Shown here one piece after another: positions 32,616-41,348 of a stretch of DNA of 64,000 nucleotides. Source of the stretch: Terrimesophilobacter sp038243605. Lineage in GTDB: Bacteria; Actinomycetota; Actinomycetes; Actinomycetales; Microbacteriaceae. Location of the stretch: assembly GCA_038243605.1 (NCBI GenBank), contig JBBSQX010000003.1:62001-126000 (forward strand), in the 5' to 3' direction. The position numbers were made by a program, and so were the translations under genes. The first letter of the stretch is position 1. Each line of letters begins with the position of its first letter. The notes under the pieces are model-generated. The model saw only the letters and a list, made by a program, of their open reading frames with translations, was not told the DNA's origin and made no database searches.

Positions 32616-33742
32616 AGTTCTATATTCTTGTCTTTGCGATTTCGGCAGTTGTTACGTGGGGTTTGGCTGTAGCGATCTGGAAACTGAGCTTCAAGTTTCG
32701 TCTTCACCCCGCCATTCGAGAACGCGATGTGCACTCCACACCGACTCCCCGGCTCGGTGGCGTCGCGATGTTCATTGGCATTCTCGCCGCATTCGCGGTG
32801 GCAAGTCAGATTCCCTGGTTCCACCTCGTCTTCGCGAAGCCTGGGCAAGTCGTAGCGATCTTGGGCGCCGCGCTCATCATCGTGCTTATCGGTGTTGCCG
32901 ATGACATTTGGGATCTCGACTGGCTGACTAAGCTTGCTGGGCAGATTATTGCGGCGGGAATCCTTGTGTGGCAGGGCGTTCAGCTGGTGACAGTGCCCAT
33001 CGGCGGCATCACAGTTGTACCCCCTGTGCTCGGCCTCGTCGTGACCGTGGGTGCCGTGGTTCTGGTGATGAACGCCGTGAACTTTATCGATGGCTTAGAT
33101 GGGCTCGTGGCGGGCGTGGCCATCATCGCCAGTGGCGTGTTCTTTATTTACAGTGTCCTGTTGGCCCGCACTGTCGGCGAGGCAGAATACTTTAATCTCG
33201 CCTCGCTGATTACCGCCGTGCTGATCGGTGCGTGCGTCGGGTTCTTGCCACTGAACTGGCACCCCGCAAAACTTTTCATGGGAGATGCTGGTTCGCTTTT
33301 GGTTGGCCTGCTCATGGCGACGTCGGCAATTTCGGTGACCGGCCAGATTGACCCGAACTCTCTGCAGTCGGGCAGAATTCTTGCCCCTGCGCTCATCCCT
33401 ATTATTTTGCCCATTGCCATTCTCATTGTGCCGCTCTTGGACTTCATTTTGGCGGTGACGCGTCGGCTTAGTGCCGGAAAGTCCCCGTTTGCCGCCGATC
33501 GAAAACACCTTCATCATCGTCTTCTTGATATGGGCCACACCCACTTTCAGTCGGTGCTCATCATTTACGGCTGGACAGCGGTTCTTTCGGTTGGATGCCT
33601 GCTCTTCCTCTTCTTGCCGACCGGCTGGGTGTTCTTAATCCTCGCCGTGGGGGTTGTCCTGTGCGCGTTGGTGACATTCGCTCCCACAATGACTCGAAAA
33701 AAATCCGTGTCCACTGTATTGATTGATGAGGAGACCCCATGA
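32612..33742 (+). CDS. Undecaprenyl-phosphate GlcNAc-1-phosphate transferase (WecA/TagO-like)
   Basis: Polytopic membrane enzyme of the MraY/WecA family that starts envelope glycopolymer synthesis by moving a sugar-1-phosphate onto the polyprenyl phosphate carrier. About ten hydrophobic segments; diagnostic motifs RDVHSTPTPRLGGVAMF, the Asp-rich GVADDIWDLDWLTKL, NAVNFIDGLDGLVAGVA, FMGDAGSLLVG and the cytosolic HLHHRLLDMGH. 376 residues is normal. It sits in the conserved actinobacterial position between the Sua5-type gene and atpI, with 4-bp overlaps at both ends, so its expression is tied to ATP synthase. The exact polymer served is unknown. Confidence 0.93.
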   Translation: MKFYILVFAISAVVTWGLAVAIWKLSFKFRLHPAIRERDVHSTPTPRLGGVAMFIGILAAFAVASQIPWFHLVFAKPGQVVAILGAALIIVLIGVADDIWDLDWLTKLAGQIIAAGILVWQGVQLVTVPIGGITVVPPVLGLVVTVGAVVLVMNAVNFIDGLDGLVAGVAIIASGVFFIYSVLLARTVGEAEYFNLASLITAVLIGACVGFLPLNWHPAKLFMGDAGSLLVGLLMATSAISVTGQIDPNSLQSGRILAPALIPIILPIAILIVPLLDFILAVTRRLSAGKSPFAADRKHLHHRLLDMGHTHFQSVLIIYGWTAVLSVGCLLFLFLPTGWVFLILAVGVVLCALVTFAPTMTRKKSVSTVLIDEETP

Positions 33743-34185
33743 GCGTGGTTCCCGTGTTTCAGAAGATTCTTAGGTGGGGTGGCATTCTTGCCCTCGCCAT
33801 TGCCATCATCGGTGGGGGCATAGGCTATTTGGTCGCAGATGTCCCCGGTCTCGTGAGCGCCCTTGTCGGCACGACGATGTCAATCCTGTTTATGGGAATC
33901 ACGGCCGGAACTATTTTGCTGGCACTTCGAATTTCTGCCAACCCCTCCGATATAGGAACCTTTTTCGGGATTGTCATGGGCGGATGGCTCGTAAAGTTCG
34001 TCGTGTTCTTTGTCATCATTTTTGCTCTCAAAGACCAGCAGTGGCTGCAATCGATCGTGTTGTTCCTGACGATCGTTGCGGGTGTTCTCGGGTCACTCGT
34101 TATCGATGTCGTTGTTGTCGCGAAATCGCGAATGAGCTACGTCAGCGACATCTCGCTTCCTACCGAGGCAGTGGACGAGGATTAA
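33739..34185 (+). CDS. atpI: ATP synthase accessory protein AtpI-like
   Basis: Small membrane protein of 148 residues with four hydrophobic segments (GILALAIAIIGGGIGYLVA, LVSALVGTTMSILFMGITAG, GIVMGGWLVKFVVFFVIIFA, SIVLFLTIVAGVLGSLVID). Position directly before atpB identifies it as the actinobacterial AtpI counterpart, which in other bacteria helps c-ring assembly; sequence conservation of AtpI is low, so context carries most of the weight. Starts at an ATGA overlap with the WecA-like gene. A 164-bp gap follows. Confidence 0.85.
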   Translation: MSVVPVFQKILRWGGILALAIAIIGGGIGYLVADVPGLVSALVGTTMSILFMGITAGTILLALRISANPSDIGTFFGIVMGGWLVKFVVFFVIIFALKDQQWLQSIVLFLTIVAGVLGSLVIDVVVVAKSRMSYVSDISLPTEAVDED

Positions 34186-34349
34186 TTCGCTCGTCGATTC
34201 GGCAGGGTTGTCGTTTCTTGATAGAGTCGGTCTCGGACATTCCCGTGGCCAACGCCCAAACGGAACGTCATGATCCACACACCTTTTCGTCGTCGTGAGC
34301 ACTCTGCTCAACGCCCCAGGACCAGGAGATAGCGCTGCTAGAGAACGCC
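34186..34349 (+). promoter_or_regulatory. Leader region before atpB
   Basis: 164 bp between atpI and atpB without a gene. This is the place for a main atp promoter, but no convincing -35/-10 pair was found. GGACCAGGAGATAG ends about 15 nt before the GTG and may contribute to ribosome binding. Nothing else is recognised. Confidence 0.3.
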
Positions 34350-35147
34350 GTGAACCTGTTGGTAATGGCTGCGTCCGATGAGGGCGGATTCCATGGCCCT
34401 ACGATCTACGAGTTTTTCCCCGATGTGATCTTCTTCGCGGGAACCTGGTTCGAGATCAACCGAATCATTCTTGCTCGGTTTGTTGCTGTTATTGCTCTTG
34501 TCTTGCTCTTTTGGCTCGGTACTCGCAAGCTCAAGGTGATCCCGGGCCGCGGACAGAGTCTTGTCGAGATGGGCATGGGATTCACCCGCGACAGTATTGC
34601 CGTGAGTGTCCTCGGCCAGAAGGATGGCAAGCGCTTCCTGCCCCTCATCACCACGATCTTCTTCATGGTGTTGGCCATGAACGTCACTGGCATCATCCCT
34701 GGCATCAACATTGCGGGCACCTCCGTTATCGGAGTTCCCCTGCTGCTGGCGTTTATCGCCTACGGAGCGTTCATCTACGCCGGCGTCAAAAAGGGTCCAG
34801 GCGCCTTCTTCCGCAATTCACTGTTTCCCCCAGGAGTTCCGAAGGTTCTGTACCCGCTGATTGCACTCATTGAGTTCCTTTCTACGTTCATCATTCGGCC
34901 CGTCACTCTTACCCTTCGTCTCATGATGAACATGATGGTCGGCCACTTGCTGCTGGTCTTGTTCTTCGCTGGCACGCAGTTCTTCTTCTTCACCGCGGGA
35001 GGCTGGTACTCCCTGTTCGGGGTCGGCACACTGGCATTTGGTTTCGTGTTCACTCTTTTCGAGCTTCTGATCGCCCTGCTGCAGGCGTTCATCTTCGCGA
35101 TTCTTACTGCGGTGTACATTCAGCTCGCGCTTGCCGATGAACATTAG
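34350..35147 (+). CDS. atpB: ATP synthase Fo subunit a
   Basis: Membrane stator subunit that forms the proton half-channels next to the c-ring. 265 residues with five to six hydrophobic segments; the essential Arg lies in TLRLMMNMMVGHLLLVLFF, and the last segment contains LLIALLQAFIFAILTAVYIQ. The N-terminal part GPTIYEFFPDVIFFAGTWF is typical of actinobacteria. GTG 34350 is used; ATG 34365 is an alternative. First gene of the B-E-F-H-A-G-D-C set. Confidence 0.96.
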   Translation: MNLLVMAASDEGGFHGPTIYEFFPDVIFFAGTWFEINRIILARFVAVIALVLLFWLGTRKLKVIPGRGQSLVEMGMGFTRDSIAVSVLGQKDGKRFLPLITTIFFMVLAMNVTGIIPGINIAGTSVIGVPLLLAFIAYGAFIYAGVKKGPGAFFRNSLFPPGVPKVLYPLIALIEFLSTFIIRPVTLTLRLMMNMMVGHLLLVLFFAGTQFFFFTAGGWYSLFGVGTLAFGFVFTLFELLIALLQAFIFAILTAVYIQLALADEH

Positions 35148-35275
35148 ATCGATAAACACGAGCTGGATGAACTCCCTGCGAGTCGGCCCACACGGTCACA
35201 GATTTACCACCAACTAAAGAGAACCAACGGATGAGGCGCCCGTCTCATTCGACATCATGGAAGGAAACACAACTC

Positions 35276-35497
35276 GTGGACATTGCTGCACTCTCCGGCA
35301 ACATCGCCACCGTCGGTTACGGCCTCGCGGCTATTGGCCCCGGCATCGGCATCGGCATCGTCGTAGGCAAGACTGTTGAGTCCGTTGCTCGCCAGCCAGA
35401 ACTGGCCGGCAAGCTTCAGGTACTGATGTACATCGGTATCGCGTTCACCGAAGCGCTTGCGTTCATCGGTATCGCCACCTACTTCTTCATGAACTAA
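35276..35497 (+). CDS. atpE: ATP synthase Fo subunit c
   Basis: Proteolipid that makes the rotating c-ring. 73 residues form two membrane helices joined by the polar loop ARQPELAGKL; the glycine-rich first helix reads GPGIGIGIVVGK and the proton-binding carboxylate is Glu59 in IAFTEALAFIG. A residue set favouring Na+ is not apparent, so proton coupling is assumed. GTG 35276 is preceded by GGAAGGAAA; the frame extends upstream to ATG 35231, but those 15 residues (MRRPSHS) are not family-like. Confidence 0.95.
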   Translation: MDIAALSGNIATVGYGLAAIGPGIGIGIVVGKTVESVARQPELAGKLQVLMYIGIAFTEALAFIGIATYFFMN

Positions 35498-35526
35498 GTC
35501 TCCTGCTTCTCACTTAAGGAGAAACC

Positions 35527-36159
35527 ATGCTTGCAGCTGTGATTAACGTCGCCAACGTTCTTCAGGCGGCCGAAAACCCGCCGCCGAGCCCGCTATTCCC
35601 GCAGCCGTACGACGTCATTTGGTCTGCGGTCTGTTTCATCATCATTTTGCTTGTGGTCTGGAAGTACGCACTTCCTCGGCTCGGTGCCATGCTCGACGAA
35701 CGTGCAGCGCTCATCGAGGGCAACATCGAGAAGGCTAGCGAAGCGAAAGCTGAAGCGGATGCCGCGCTCGAGGAATACCGTGCGCAGCTTGCTGATGCTC
35801 GTGGCGAGGCGGCGAGCATTCGTGAACAAGCCAGGGCCGACGGGATGAAGATCCTCGTGGAACTGAAAGAGCAGGCTCAGGCAGACGCCAACCGCATTAC
35901 TGCGGCCGCTCAGGCGACCATCGAAGCCGAGCGCCAAAGCGCGCTTGTCTCCTTGCGCAACGAAGTGGGCTCACTTGCCCTCAGCCTTGCGTCTGGTGTC
36001 ATTGGTGAGAGCTTGACCGACGACAAGCGGGCAGCATCTATTGTGGATCGTTTTCTTTCCGACCTTGAAGCCGATGAATCGGTTCAGTCAGTCAAGGTTG
36101 GCGCAGCCAAGGTTGGCGCAAGCAAGACCAGCCCAGGCAAGCCAGGAAAGAGCAAGTAA
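35527..36159 (+). CDS. atpF: ATP synthase Fo subunit b with Lys/Gly tail
   Basis: Peripheral stalk subunit: one N-terminal membrane helix (DVIWSAVCFIIILLVVWKYAL, about residues 29-49) followed by a long Ala/Glu/Lys-rich helix that binds delta and F1. 210 residues, longer than the usual 160-185, because a basic tail follows the conserved part: about the last 21 residues are K/G/A/S-rich and contain two 15-bp repeats encoding KVGAA and KVGAS. AAGGAG precedes the ATG. The stop overlaps the atpH start by one base (TAATG). Confidence 0.95.
   Translation: MLAAVINVANVLQAAENPPPSPLFPQPYDVIWSAVCFIIILLVVWKYALPRLGAMLDERAALIEGNIEKASEAKAEADAALEEYRAQLADARGEAASIREQARADGMKILVELKEQAQADANRITAAAQATIEAERQSALVSLRNEVGSLALSLASGVIGESLTDDKRAASIVDRFLSDLEADESVQSVKVGAAKVGASKTSPGKPGKSK
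36094..36123 (+). repeat. Two 15-bp repeats in the atpF tail
   Basis: AAGGTTGGCGCAGCC at 36094-36108 and AAGGTTGGCGCAAGC at 36109-36123 encode KVGAA and KVGAS in the C-terminal extension of subunit b. Only two bases differ. Confidence 0.75.
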
Positions 36160-36950
36160 TGGGATCAGCGACCAGAGAAGCGATCGCCAAGGCGAAGGCG
36201 GCTCTTGCTGCACGCAGCGGTGCCGCAACGCTGGCCGCAGCTGAGGCGTTGTTCTCGGCAGGGCATGTCATCGGCGACTCGGCTCAACTGCAGACAGCTC
36301 TTACCGACACCGCGGCCGACCAGACCGCGAAGAAGATGTTGGTCACAGCGGTTTTCGGAAAGTTGGAGGCGAATGCTCGCGAGCTGCTGACTTGCCTCGT
36401 GAGCAGCAGATGGTCAACGCCTTCTGATCTCTTGGCCGGGATCGAAGAGATCGGCATCCGCATTGCGGCGCTGTCCGTGAAATCAACCGTCGACATTCCC
36501 GCCGAACTGTTTGCTTTCGGTGGCGCCGTCACCTCCAATGCGGAGCTTGAACTCGCGGTCGCCAGCAAGCTCGGGGATCCCGCAGCGAAGGCGAAGCTTG
36601 TCGATGCCTTACTCAAAGGCAAGGCAAGCGGGCAGTCCATCGCTATCATCCAGCACCTTGTGCGTCAGCCACGCGGGCGTCGCATTGGGGCTCTTCTGCG
36701 CCACGCCGCCCGGATTATTGCGGACCAGCATGCACAGGCAATTGCTACCGTGACCGTCGCGGCACCGCTGAACAGCGCTCAGGTGAAGCGGTTGCAAGAT
36801 GGATTAGCAAAGAAGTACGGCGCAGTCCGTGTGAACCAAATTGTTGACGCGAGCATCATCGGTGGAATGAGAATCGCCGTTGGCGACATCGTCATCGATG
36901 ACAGCGTCGCGACGCGAATGAACGATCTAAAGCTTCAGCTCGCCGGTTAG
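36159..36950 (+). CDS. atpH: ATP synthase F1 subunit delta
   Basis: Stalk subunit joining the b subunits to the alpha3beta3 head. 263 residues, the long actinobacterial form. The conserved OSCP-type C-terminal part reads ATVTVAAPLNSAQVKRLQDGL and IVDASIIGGMRIAVGDIVID. The N-terminal part is Ala-rich (KAKAALAARSGAATLAAAEAL in part). One-base overlap with atpF implies coupled translation. Confidence 0.94.
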   Translation: MGSATREAIAKAKAALAARSGAATLAAAEALFSAGHVIGDSAQLQTALTDTAADQTAKKMLVTAVFGKLEANARELLTCLVSSRWSTPSDLLAGIEEIGIRIAALSVKSTVDIPAELFAFGGAVTSNAELELAVASKLGDPAAKAKLVDALLKGKASGQSIAIIQHLVRQPRGRRIGALLRHAARIIADQHAQAIATVTVAAPLNSAQVKRLQDGLAKKYGAVRVNQIVDASIIGGMRIAVGDIVIDDSVATRMNDLKLQLAG

Positions 36951-37002
36951 CAGCTGGGAAGACCATCGGGGAGTTAATACCCCGCAATGCAGAGGAAAGA
37001 CA

Positions 37003-38640
37003 ATGGCAGAACTGACGATCAGCCCGGATGAGATCCGTAGCGCTCTCCAGGACTTTGCAAAGTCCTACGAGCCAAACAAAGCTGGTGCGAACGAAGTCGG
37101 CTACGTGCTCGACACGGCAGACGGCATCGCGCACGTCGAAGGACTCCCCGGCGCCATGGCGAATGAGCTTCTGCGCTTCGCGGATGGCACCCTCGGGCTC
37201 GCACTGAACCTCGACGAGAGCGAGATCGGTGTTGTTATCCTCGGTGACTTCGCTGGAATCGAAGAAGGAATGGAAGTCACCCGCACGGGTGAAGTTCTTT
37301 CGGTACCGGGTGGTGACGCCTACCTCGGTCGCGTTGTCGACCCGCTAGGAAACCCGATCGACGGACTTGGCGAGATCAAGACCACTGAGCGCCGCGCTCT
37401 TGAACTGCAGGCACCTGGTGTGATGGATCGCAAGAGCGTTCACGAGCCCATGCAGACCGGCATCAAGGCAATTGACGCGATGATTCCGATCGGCCGCGGT
37501 CAGCGCCAGCTCATCATTGGTGACCGCCAGACGGGCAAGACGGCGATCGCGATTGACACGATCATCAACCAGAAGGCCAACTGGGATTCCGGCGACGTCA
37601 ACAAGCAGGTTCGCTGCATCTACGTCGCCATCGGCCAGAAGGGTTCCACCATCGCGAGCGTCAAGGGCGCTCTCGAAGAGGCCGGCGCTCTGGAGTACAC
37701 CACGATCGTTGCGAGCCCGGCATCGGACGCCGCAGGGTTCAAGTACCTCGCGCCCTACACCGGTAGCGCCATCGGTCAGCACTGGATGTACGGCGGCAAG
37801 CACGTACTCATTATTTTCGATGACCTCTCCAAGCAGGCAGAGGCATACCGTGCCGTTTCGTTGCTTCTGCGTCGCCCACCGGGCCGTGAGGCATACCCCG
37901 GTGACGTGTTCTACCTGCACTCCCGTTTGCTGGAGCGTTGCGCAAAGCTCTCTGACGAGCTGGGCGCCGGCTCGATGACCGGTCTTCCGATCATCGAGAC
38001 GAAGGCCAACGACGTTGCTGCCTATATTCCGACCAACGTGATCTCGATCACCGACGGCCAGATCTTCTTGCAGTCCGACCTGTTCAACGCTAACCAGCGT
38101 CCAGCGGTCGACGTCGGCATCTCGGTTTCTCGTGTTGGTGGTGACGCACAGGTCAAGTCGATCAAGAAGGTTTCTGGAACACTCAAGATCGAACTTGCTC
38201 AGTACCGTTCACTTGAAGCTTTCGCGATGTTCGCCTCCGACCTGGATGCGGCAAGCCGTCGTCAGCTCGCCCGTGGCGCACGCCTCACCGAACTACTCAA
38301 GCAGCCGCAGTACTCGCCATACCCGATCGAAGATCAGGTTGTGTCGATCTGGGCTGGTACGAACGGCAAGCTCGACGAGGTTCCCGTGGAGGACATCCTG
38401 CGGTTCGAGCGCGAATTGCTTGACTACTTGGGTCGCAACACGAGCGTGCTCACCACGTTGAGGGCCACGAACGTTCTTGACGATGACACCGTCGCGACTC
38501 TCAATAAAGAGGTCGACAAGTTCAAGCTCGAGTTCCAGACCGGCGAGGGCAAGCCGCTCATTTCTGCCGGTAAAGAAGAATTCGAAGAGATTGCTCCTGA
38601 GGACATCGCTCAGGAGAAGATCGTCAAGGGTCGTCGGTAA
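37003..38640 (+). CDS. atpA: ATP synthase F1 subunit alpha
   Basis: Regulatory nucleotide-binding subunit of the F1 head. 545 residues; P-loop GDRQTGKTAIAIDTIINQ, the arginine finger region ISVSRVGGDAQ, and the signature PAVDVGISVS. The N-terminus begins MAELTISPDEIRSALQDF, the usual actinobacterial start, with AGAGGAAAG upstream. The C-terminal end (EEIAPEDIAQEKIVKGRR) extends slightly past the Gram-negative form, as in other actinobacteria. Confidence 0.98.
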   Translation: MAELTISPDEIRSALQDFAKSYEPNKAGANEVGYVLDTADGIAHVEGLPGAMANELLRFADGTLGLALNLDESEIGVVILGDFAGIEEGMEVTRTGEVLSVPGGDAYLGRVVDPLGNPIDGLGEIKTTERRALELQAPGVMDRKSVHEPMQTGIKAIDAMIPIGRGQRQLIIGDRQTGKTAIAIDTIINQKANWDSGDVNKQVRCIYVAIGQKGSTIASVKGALEEAGALEYTTIVASPASDAAGFKYLAPYTGSAIGQHWMYGGKHVLIIFDDLSKQAEAYRAVSLLLRRPPGREAYPGDVFYLHSRLLERCAKLSDELGAGSMTGLPIIETKANDVAAYIPTNVISITDGQIFLQSDLFNANQRPAVDVGISVSRVGGDAQVKSIKKVSGTLKIELAQYRSLEAFAMFASDLDAASRRQLARGARLTELLKQPQYSPYPIEDQVVSIWAGTNGKLDEVPVEDILRFERELLDYLGRNTSVLTTLRATNVLDDDTVATLNKEVDKFKLEFQTGEGKPLISAGKEEFEEIAPEDIAQEKIVKGRR

Positions 38641-38643
38641 CTA

Positions 38644-39543
38644 ATGGGAGCACAACTTCGGGTCTACCGGCAGAAGATTAAGTCTGCCCATACGACCAAG
38701 AAGATCACGAAAGCGATGGAGCTCATCGCTGCTTCGCGCATTCAAAAAGCGCAGCAGCGAGTGGCAGCATCTGGCCCGTACTCGCGGGCGGTGACGCGCG
38801 CGGTTTCGGCACTGGCAACGTACTCGAACGTGGATCACGTACTCACGACAGAGCCAGAGAAGATTGAGCGAGCAGCGATCTTGGTTCTCTCGTCAGATCG
38901 GGGCCTCGCGGGTGCGTTCAACACGAACGTGCTCAAGGAGGCCAATGAGCTTGCCGCGAGGTTGGCGAGGGAGGGCAAAGATGTTGTCCACTACCTGGTC
39001 GGCCGCAAGGCAATCGCCTACTTCAACTTTCGCAAGCGCGCGATCGAGCAGTCATGGGTAGGCGGAACTGACAACCCCGAGGTCGAGACTGCTCATGAGA
39101 TCGGTGAGGCGCTCGTTCAGAGATTTCTACAGCCAGCGTCCGAAGGTGGTGTTGACGAGATTCACATCGTGTACAACCGCTTCGTCAGCATGTTGACGCA
39201 GACACCAGAGGTTGTTCGACTGCTTCCCCTCGAAGTTGTCGACGGCGTCGACGAGCCGGGCGAGCGCGAGATCCTTCCGCTGTACGAGTTCGAGCCAGAG
39301 GTCGACAAGGTGCTGGATGCCTTGCTTCCTGTGTACATCGAAAGCCGAATTTTCAACGCGATGCTGCAATCCGCGGCAAGCAAGCACGCGGCAACTCAGA
39401 AGGCGATGAAGTCGGCAAGCGACAACGCAGACAAGCTCATCAAGGACTACACACGATTGGCGAACAACGCTCGCCAGTCTGAAATTACCCAACAGATTTC
39501 CGAGATCGTGGGCGGCGCAGACGCCCTCGCCTCGGCGAAATAG
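38644..39543 (+). CDS. atpG: ATP synthase F1 subunit gamma
   Basis: Central rotor shaft. 299 residues; N-terminal LRVYRQKIKSAHTTKKITKA and C-terminal NARQSEITQQISEIVGGADA are the two helices of the coiled coil, with the conserved SSDRGLAGAFNTNV between. Starts 3 bp after the atpA stop. Nothing unusual was noticed. Confidence 0.97.
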   Translation: MGAQLRVYRQKIKSAHTTKKITKAMELIAASRIQKAQQRVAASGPYSRAVTRAVSALATYSNVDHVLTTEPEKIERAAILVLSSDRGLAGAFNTNVLKEANELAARLAREGKDVVHYLVGRKAIAYFNFRKRAIEQSWVGGTDNPEVETAHEIGEALVQRFLQPASEGGVDEIHIVYNRFVSMLTQTPEVVRLLPLEVVDGVDEPGEREILPLYEFEPEVDKVLDALLPVYIESRIFNAMLQSAASKHAATQKAMKSASDNADKLIKDYTRLANNARQSEITQQISEIVGGADALASAK

Positions 39544-39567
39544 CCAACCAGGAGAAACAGGATAGCC

Positions 39568-41064
39568 ATGACGACGACAGCTCCGGCAAAGAAGAACCCC
39601 GCCGCAAAGAAGAGCGCCGACGCGAAAAAGGCGCCGACGAAGCCCGCCGGTGTTGGCCGCATTACGCGGGTCACCGGCCCCGTGGTCGACATCGAGTTTC
39701 CGCACGATGCGATCCCAGCGATGTATAACGCGCTGAAGACGACGATCACGATAGGTAAAGACTCCAACGAGATCACGCTTGAGGTTGCGCAGCACCTCGG
39801 TGATGATGTGGTGCGGGCGATCTCGCTCAAGCCCACCGATGGTCTCGTGCGCGGCCAAGAGGTGCGCGACACGGGTGCCCCGATCATGGTTCCCGTTGGT
39901 GATGTCACCAAGGGCAAAGTTTTCAACGTGATCGGTGAGGTTTTGAACGCTAAGCCTGGCGAGAAGATCGAGATCACGGAGCGCTGGCCCATCCACCGCA
40001 AGCCCCCCGCGTTCGACCAGCTGGAGTCGAAGACTCAGCTGTTTGAGACCGGCATCAAGGTTATCGACCTTCTCACCCCGTATGTTCTGGGTGGAAAGAT
40101 CGGCCTCTTCGGTGGTGCTGGTGTGGGTAAGACGGTGCTGATCCAGGAAATGATCCAGCGTGTCGCCCAGAACCACGGTGGTGTTTCGGTGTTCGCCGGT
40201 GTCGGTGAGCGTACCCGTGAAGGTAACGACCTCATCCACGAGATGGAAGAGGCAGGCGTCTTTGACAAGACTGCGCTCGTCTTCGGCCAGATGGATGAGC
40301 CGCCAGGAACGCGTCTTCGCGTTGCGCTCTCAGCGCTCACCATGGCGGAGTACTTCCGTGACGTGCAGAAGCAAGACGTGCTGCTCTTCATCGACAACAT
40401 CTTCCGCTTCACGCAGGCCGGGTCTGAGGTTTCAACGCTTCTTGGCCGTATGCCTTCTGCTGTTGGCTACCAGCCGAACCTCGCAGACGAGATGGGTATC
40501 CTTCAGGAGCGCATCACCTCGACTCGCGGGCACTCGATCACCTCGCTGCAGGCAATTTACGTTCCGGCAGACGACTACACCGACCCCGCACCGGCAACGA
40601 CATTCGCTCACCTCGATGCGACCACCGAGCTCAGCCGTGAAATCGCCTCGAAGGGTCTTTATCCCGCGGTCGACCCACTCACGTCGACCTCGCGCATCCT
40701 TGACCCGCGTTACTTAGGTGCCGACCACTACCGCGTTGCCACCACGGTGAAGCAGATTCTGCAGAAGAACAAAGAACTCCAGGAGATCATTGCGATCCTC
40801 GGTGTCGATGAGCTTTCTGAAGAAGACAAGATCACCGTCTCGCGCGCACGTCGCATTCAGCAGTTCCTCTCCCAGAACACCTACATGGCGAAGAAGTTCA
40901 CCGGTGTAGAGGGTTCGACGGTGCCGCTGAAAGACACCATCGAGTCGTTTGACGCGATTTGCCGTGGTGACTTCGACAGCGTTGCCGAGCAGGCGTTCTT
41001 CAACGTCGGTTCGATCTCGGATGTCGAAGAGCGTTGGGCTCAAATCCAGAAGGAGAACGGCTAA
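39568..41064 (+). CDS. atpD: ATP synthase F1 subunit beta with basic N-terminal extension
   Basis: Catalytic subunit. P-loop GGAGVGKTVLIQEMI, catalytic Glu in GVGERTREGNDLIHEM, and SALTMAEYFRD and PSAVGYQPNLADEMG motifs are present. The family core starts at about residue 30 (GRITRVTGPVVDIEFP); the first 28 residues are a Lys/Ala/Pro-rich extension containing three 18-bp repeats (AKKNPA, AKKSAD, AKKAPT). The ATG has GGAGAAACAGGA upstream. Total 498 residues against about 480 in relatives. Confidence 0.97.
   Translation: MTTTAPAKKNPAAKKSADAKKAPTKPAGVGRITRVTGPVVDIEFPHDAIPAMYNALKTTITIGKDSNEITLEVAQHLGDDVVRAISLKPTDGLVRGQEVRDTGAPIMVPVGDVTKGKVFNVIGEVLNAKPGEKIEITERWPIHRKPPAFDQLESKTQLFETGIKVIDLLTPYVLGGKIGLFGGAGVGKTVLIQEMIQRVAQNHGGVSVFAGVGERTREGNDLIHEMEEAGVFDKTALVFGQMDEPPGTRLRVALSALTMAEYFRDVQKQDVLLFIDNIFRFTQAGSEVSTLLGRMPSAVGYQPNLADEMGILQERITSTRGHSITSLQAIYVPADDYTDPAPATTFAHLDATTELSREIASKGLYPAVDPLTSTSRILDPRYLGADHYRVATTVKQILQKNKELQEIIAILGVDELSEEDKITVSRARRIQQFLSQNTYMAKKFTGVEGSTVPLKDTIESFDAICRGDFDSVAEQAFFNVGSISDVEERWAQIQKENG
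39586..39639 (+). repeat. Three 18-bp repeats in the atpD N-terminal extension
   Basis: Units at 39586-39603, 39604-39621 and 39622-39639 encode AKKNPA, AKKSAD and AKKAPT. The first two share GCAAAGAAGA. They make a basic lead-in outside the conserved beta subunit. Confidence 0.65.
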
Positions 41065-41066
41065 TC

Positions 41067-41348
41067 ATGGCCGTTCTCTCGGTGAGTGTCGTCTCGGCGG
41101 ACCAGGAAGTCTGGACCGGCGAGGCGAAACAGCTGATCACCCGTACGGTGGAGGGCGAAATCGGAATTCTGCCAGGGCACGAGCCGATGTTGGCGATTCT
41201 GGGTAAGGGCGACGTTCGCATCACCCTTGAGAATGGTAGCGTCGTGAACGCAACGGCAGATGATGGCTTTCTTTCGGTGGCAAACAATGTCGTGACTGTT
41301 GTCGCGCGCAACGCTTCGCTGACGACAACCACCGCTGACTCTCACTAG
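41067..41348 (+). CDS. atpC: ATP synthase F1 subunit epsilon
   Basis: Rotor subunit that links gamma to the c-ring and can inhibit ATP hydrolysis. ATG 41067 gives 93 residues (MAVLSVSVVSADQEVWTG, GEIGILPGHEPMLAILG). AAGGAG lies 12 nt upstream inside the atpD end. The protein stops shortly after the beta sandwich, so the inhibitory C-terminal helical hairpin of E. coli epsilon is shortened or missing. This suggests that epsilon-type inhibition is weak here. Stop overlaps the yaaA start (TAGTG). Confidence 0.94.
   Translation: MAVLSVSVVSADQEVWTGEAKQLITRTVEGEIGILPGHEPMLAILGKGDVRITLENGSVVNATADDGFLSVANNVVTVVARNASLTTTTADSH

Noticed and set aside
39127..40239. 370-codon minus-strand frame across atpG and atpD
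   Set aside because: Antisense to two conserved ATP synthase genes and crossing their boundary; no domain seen.
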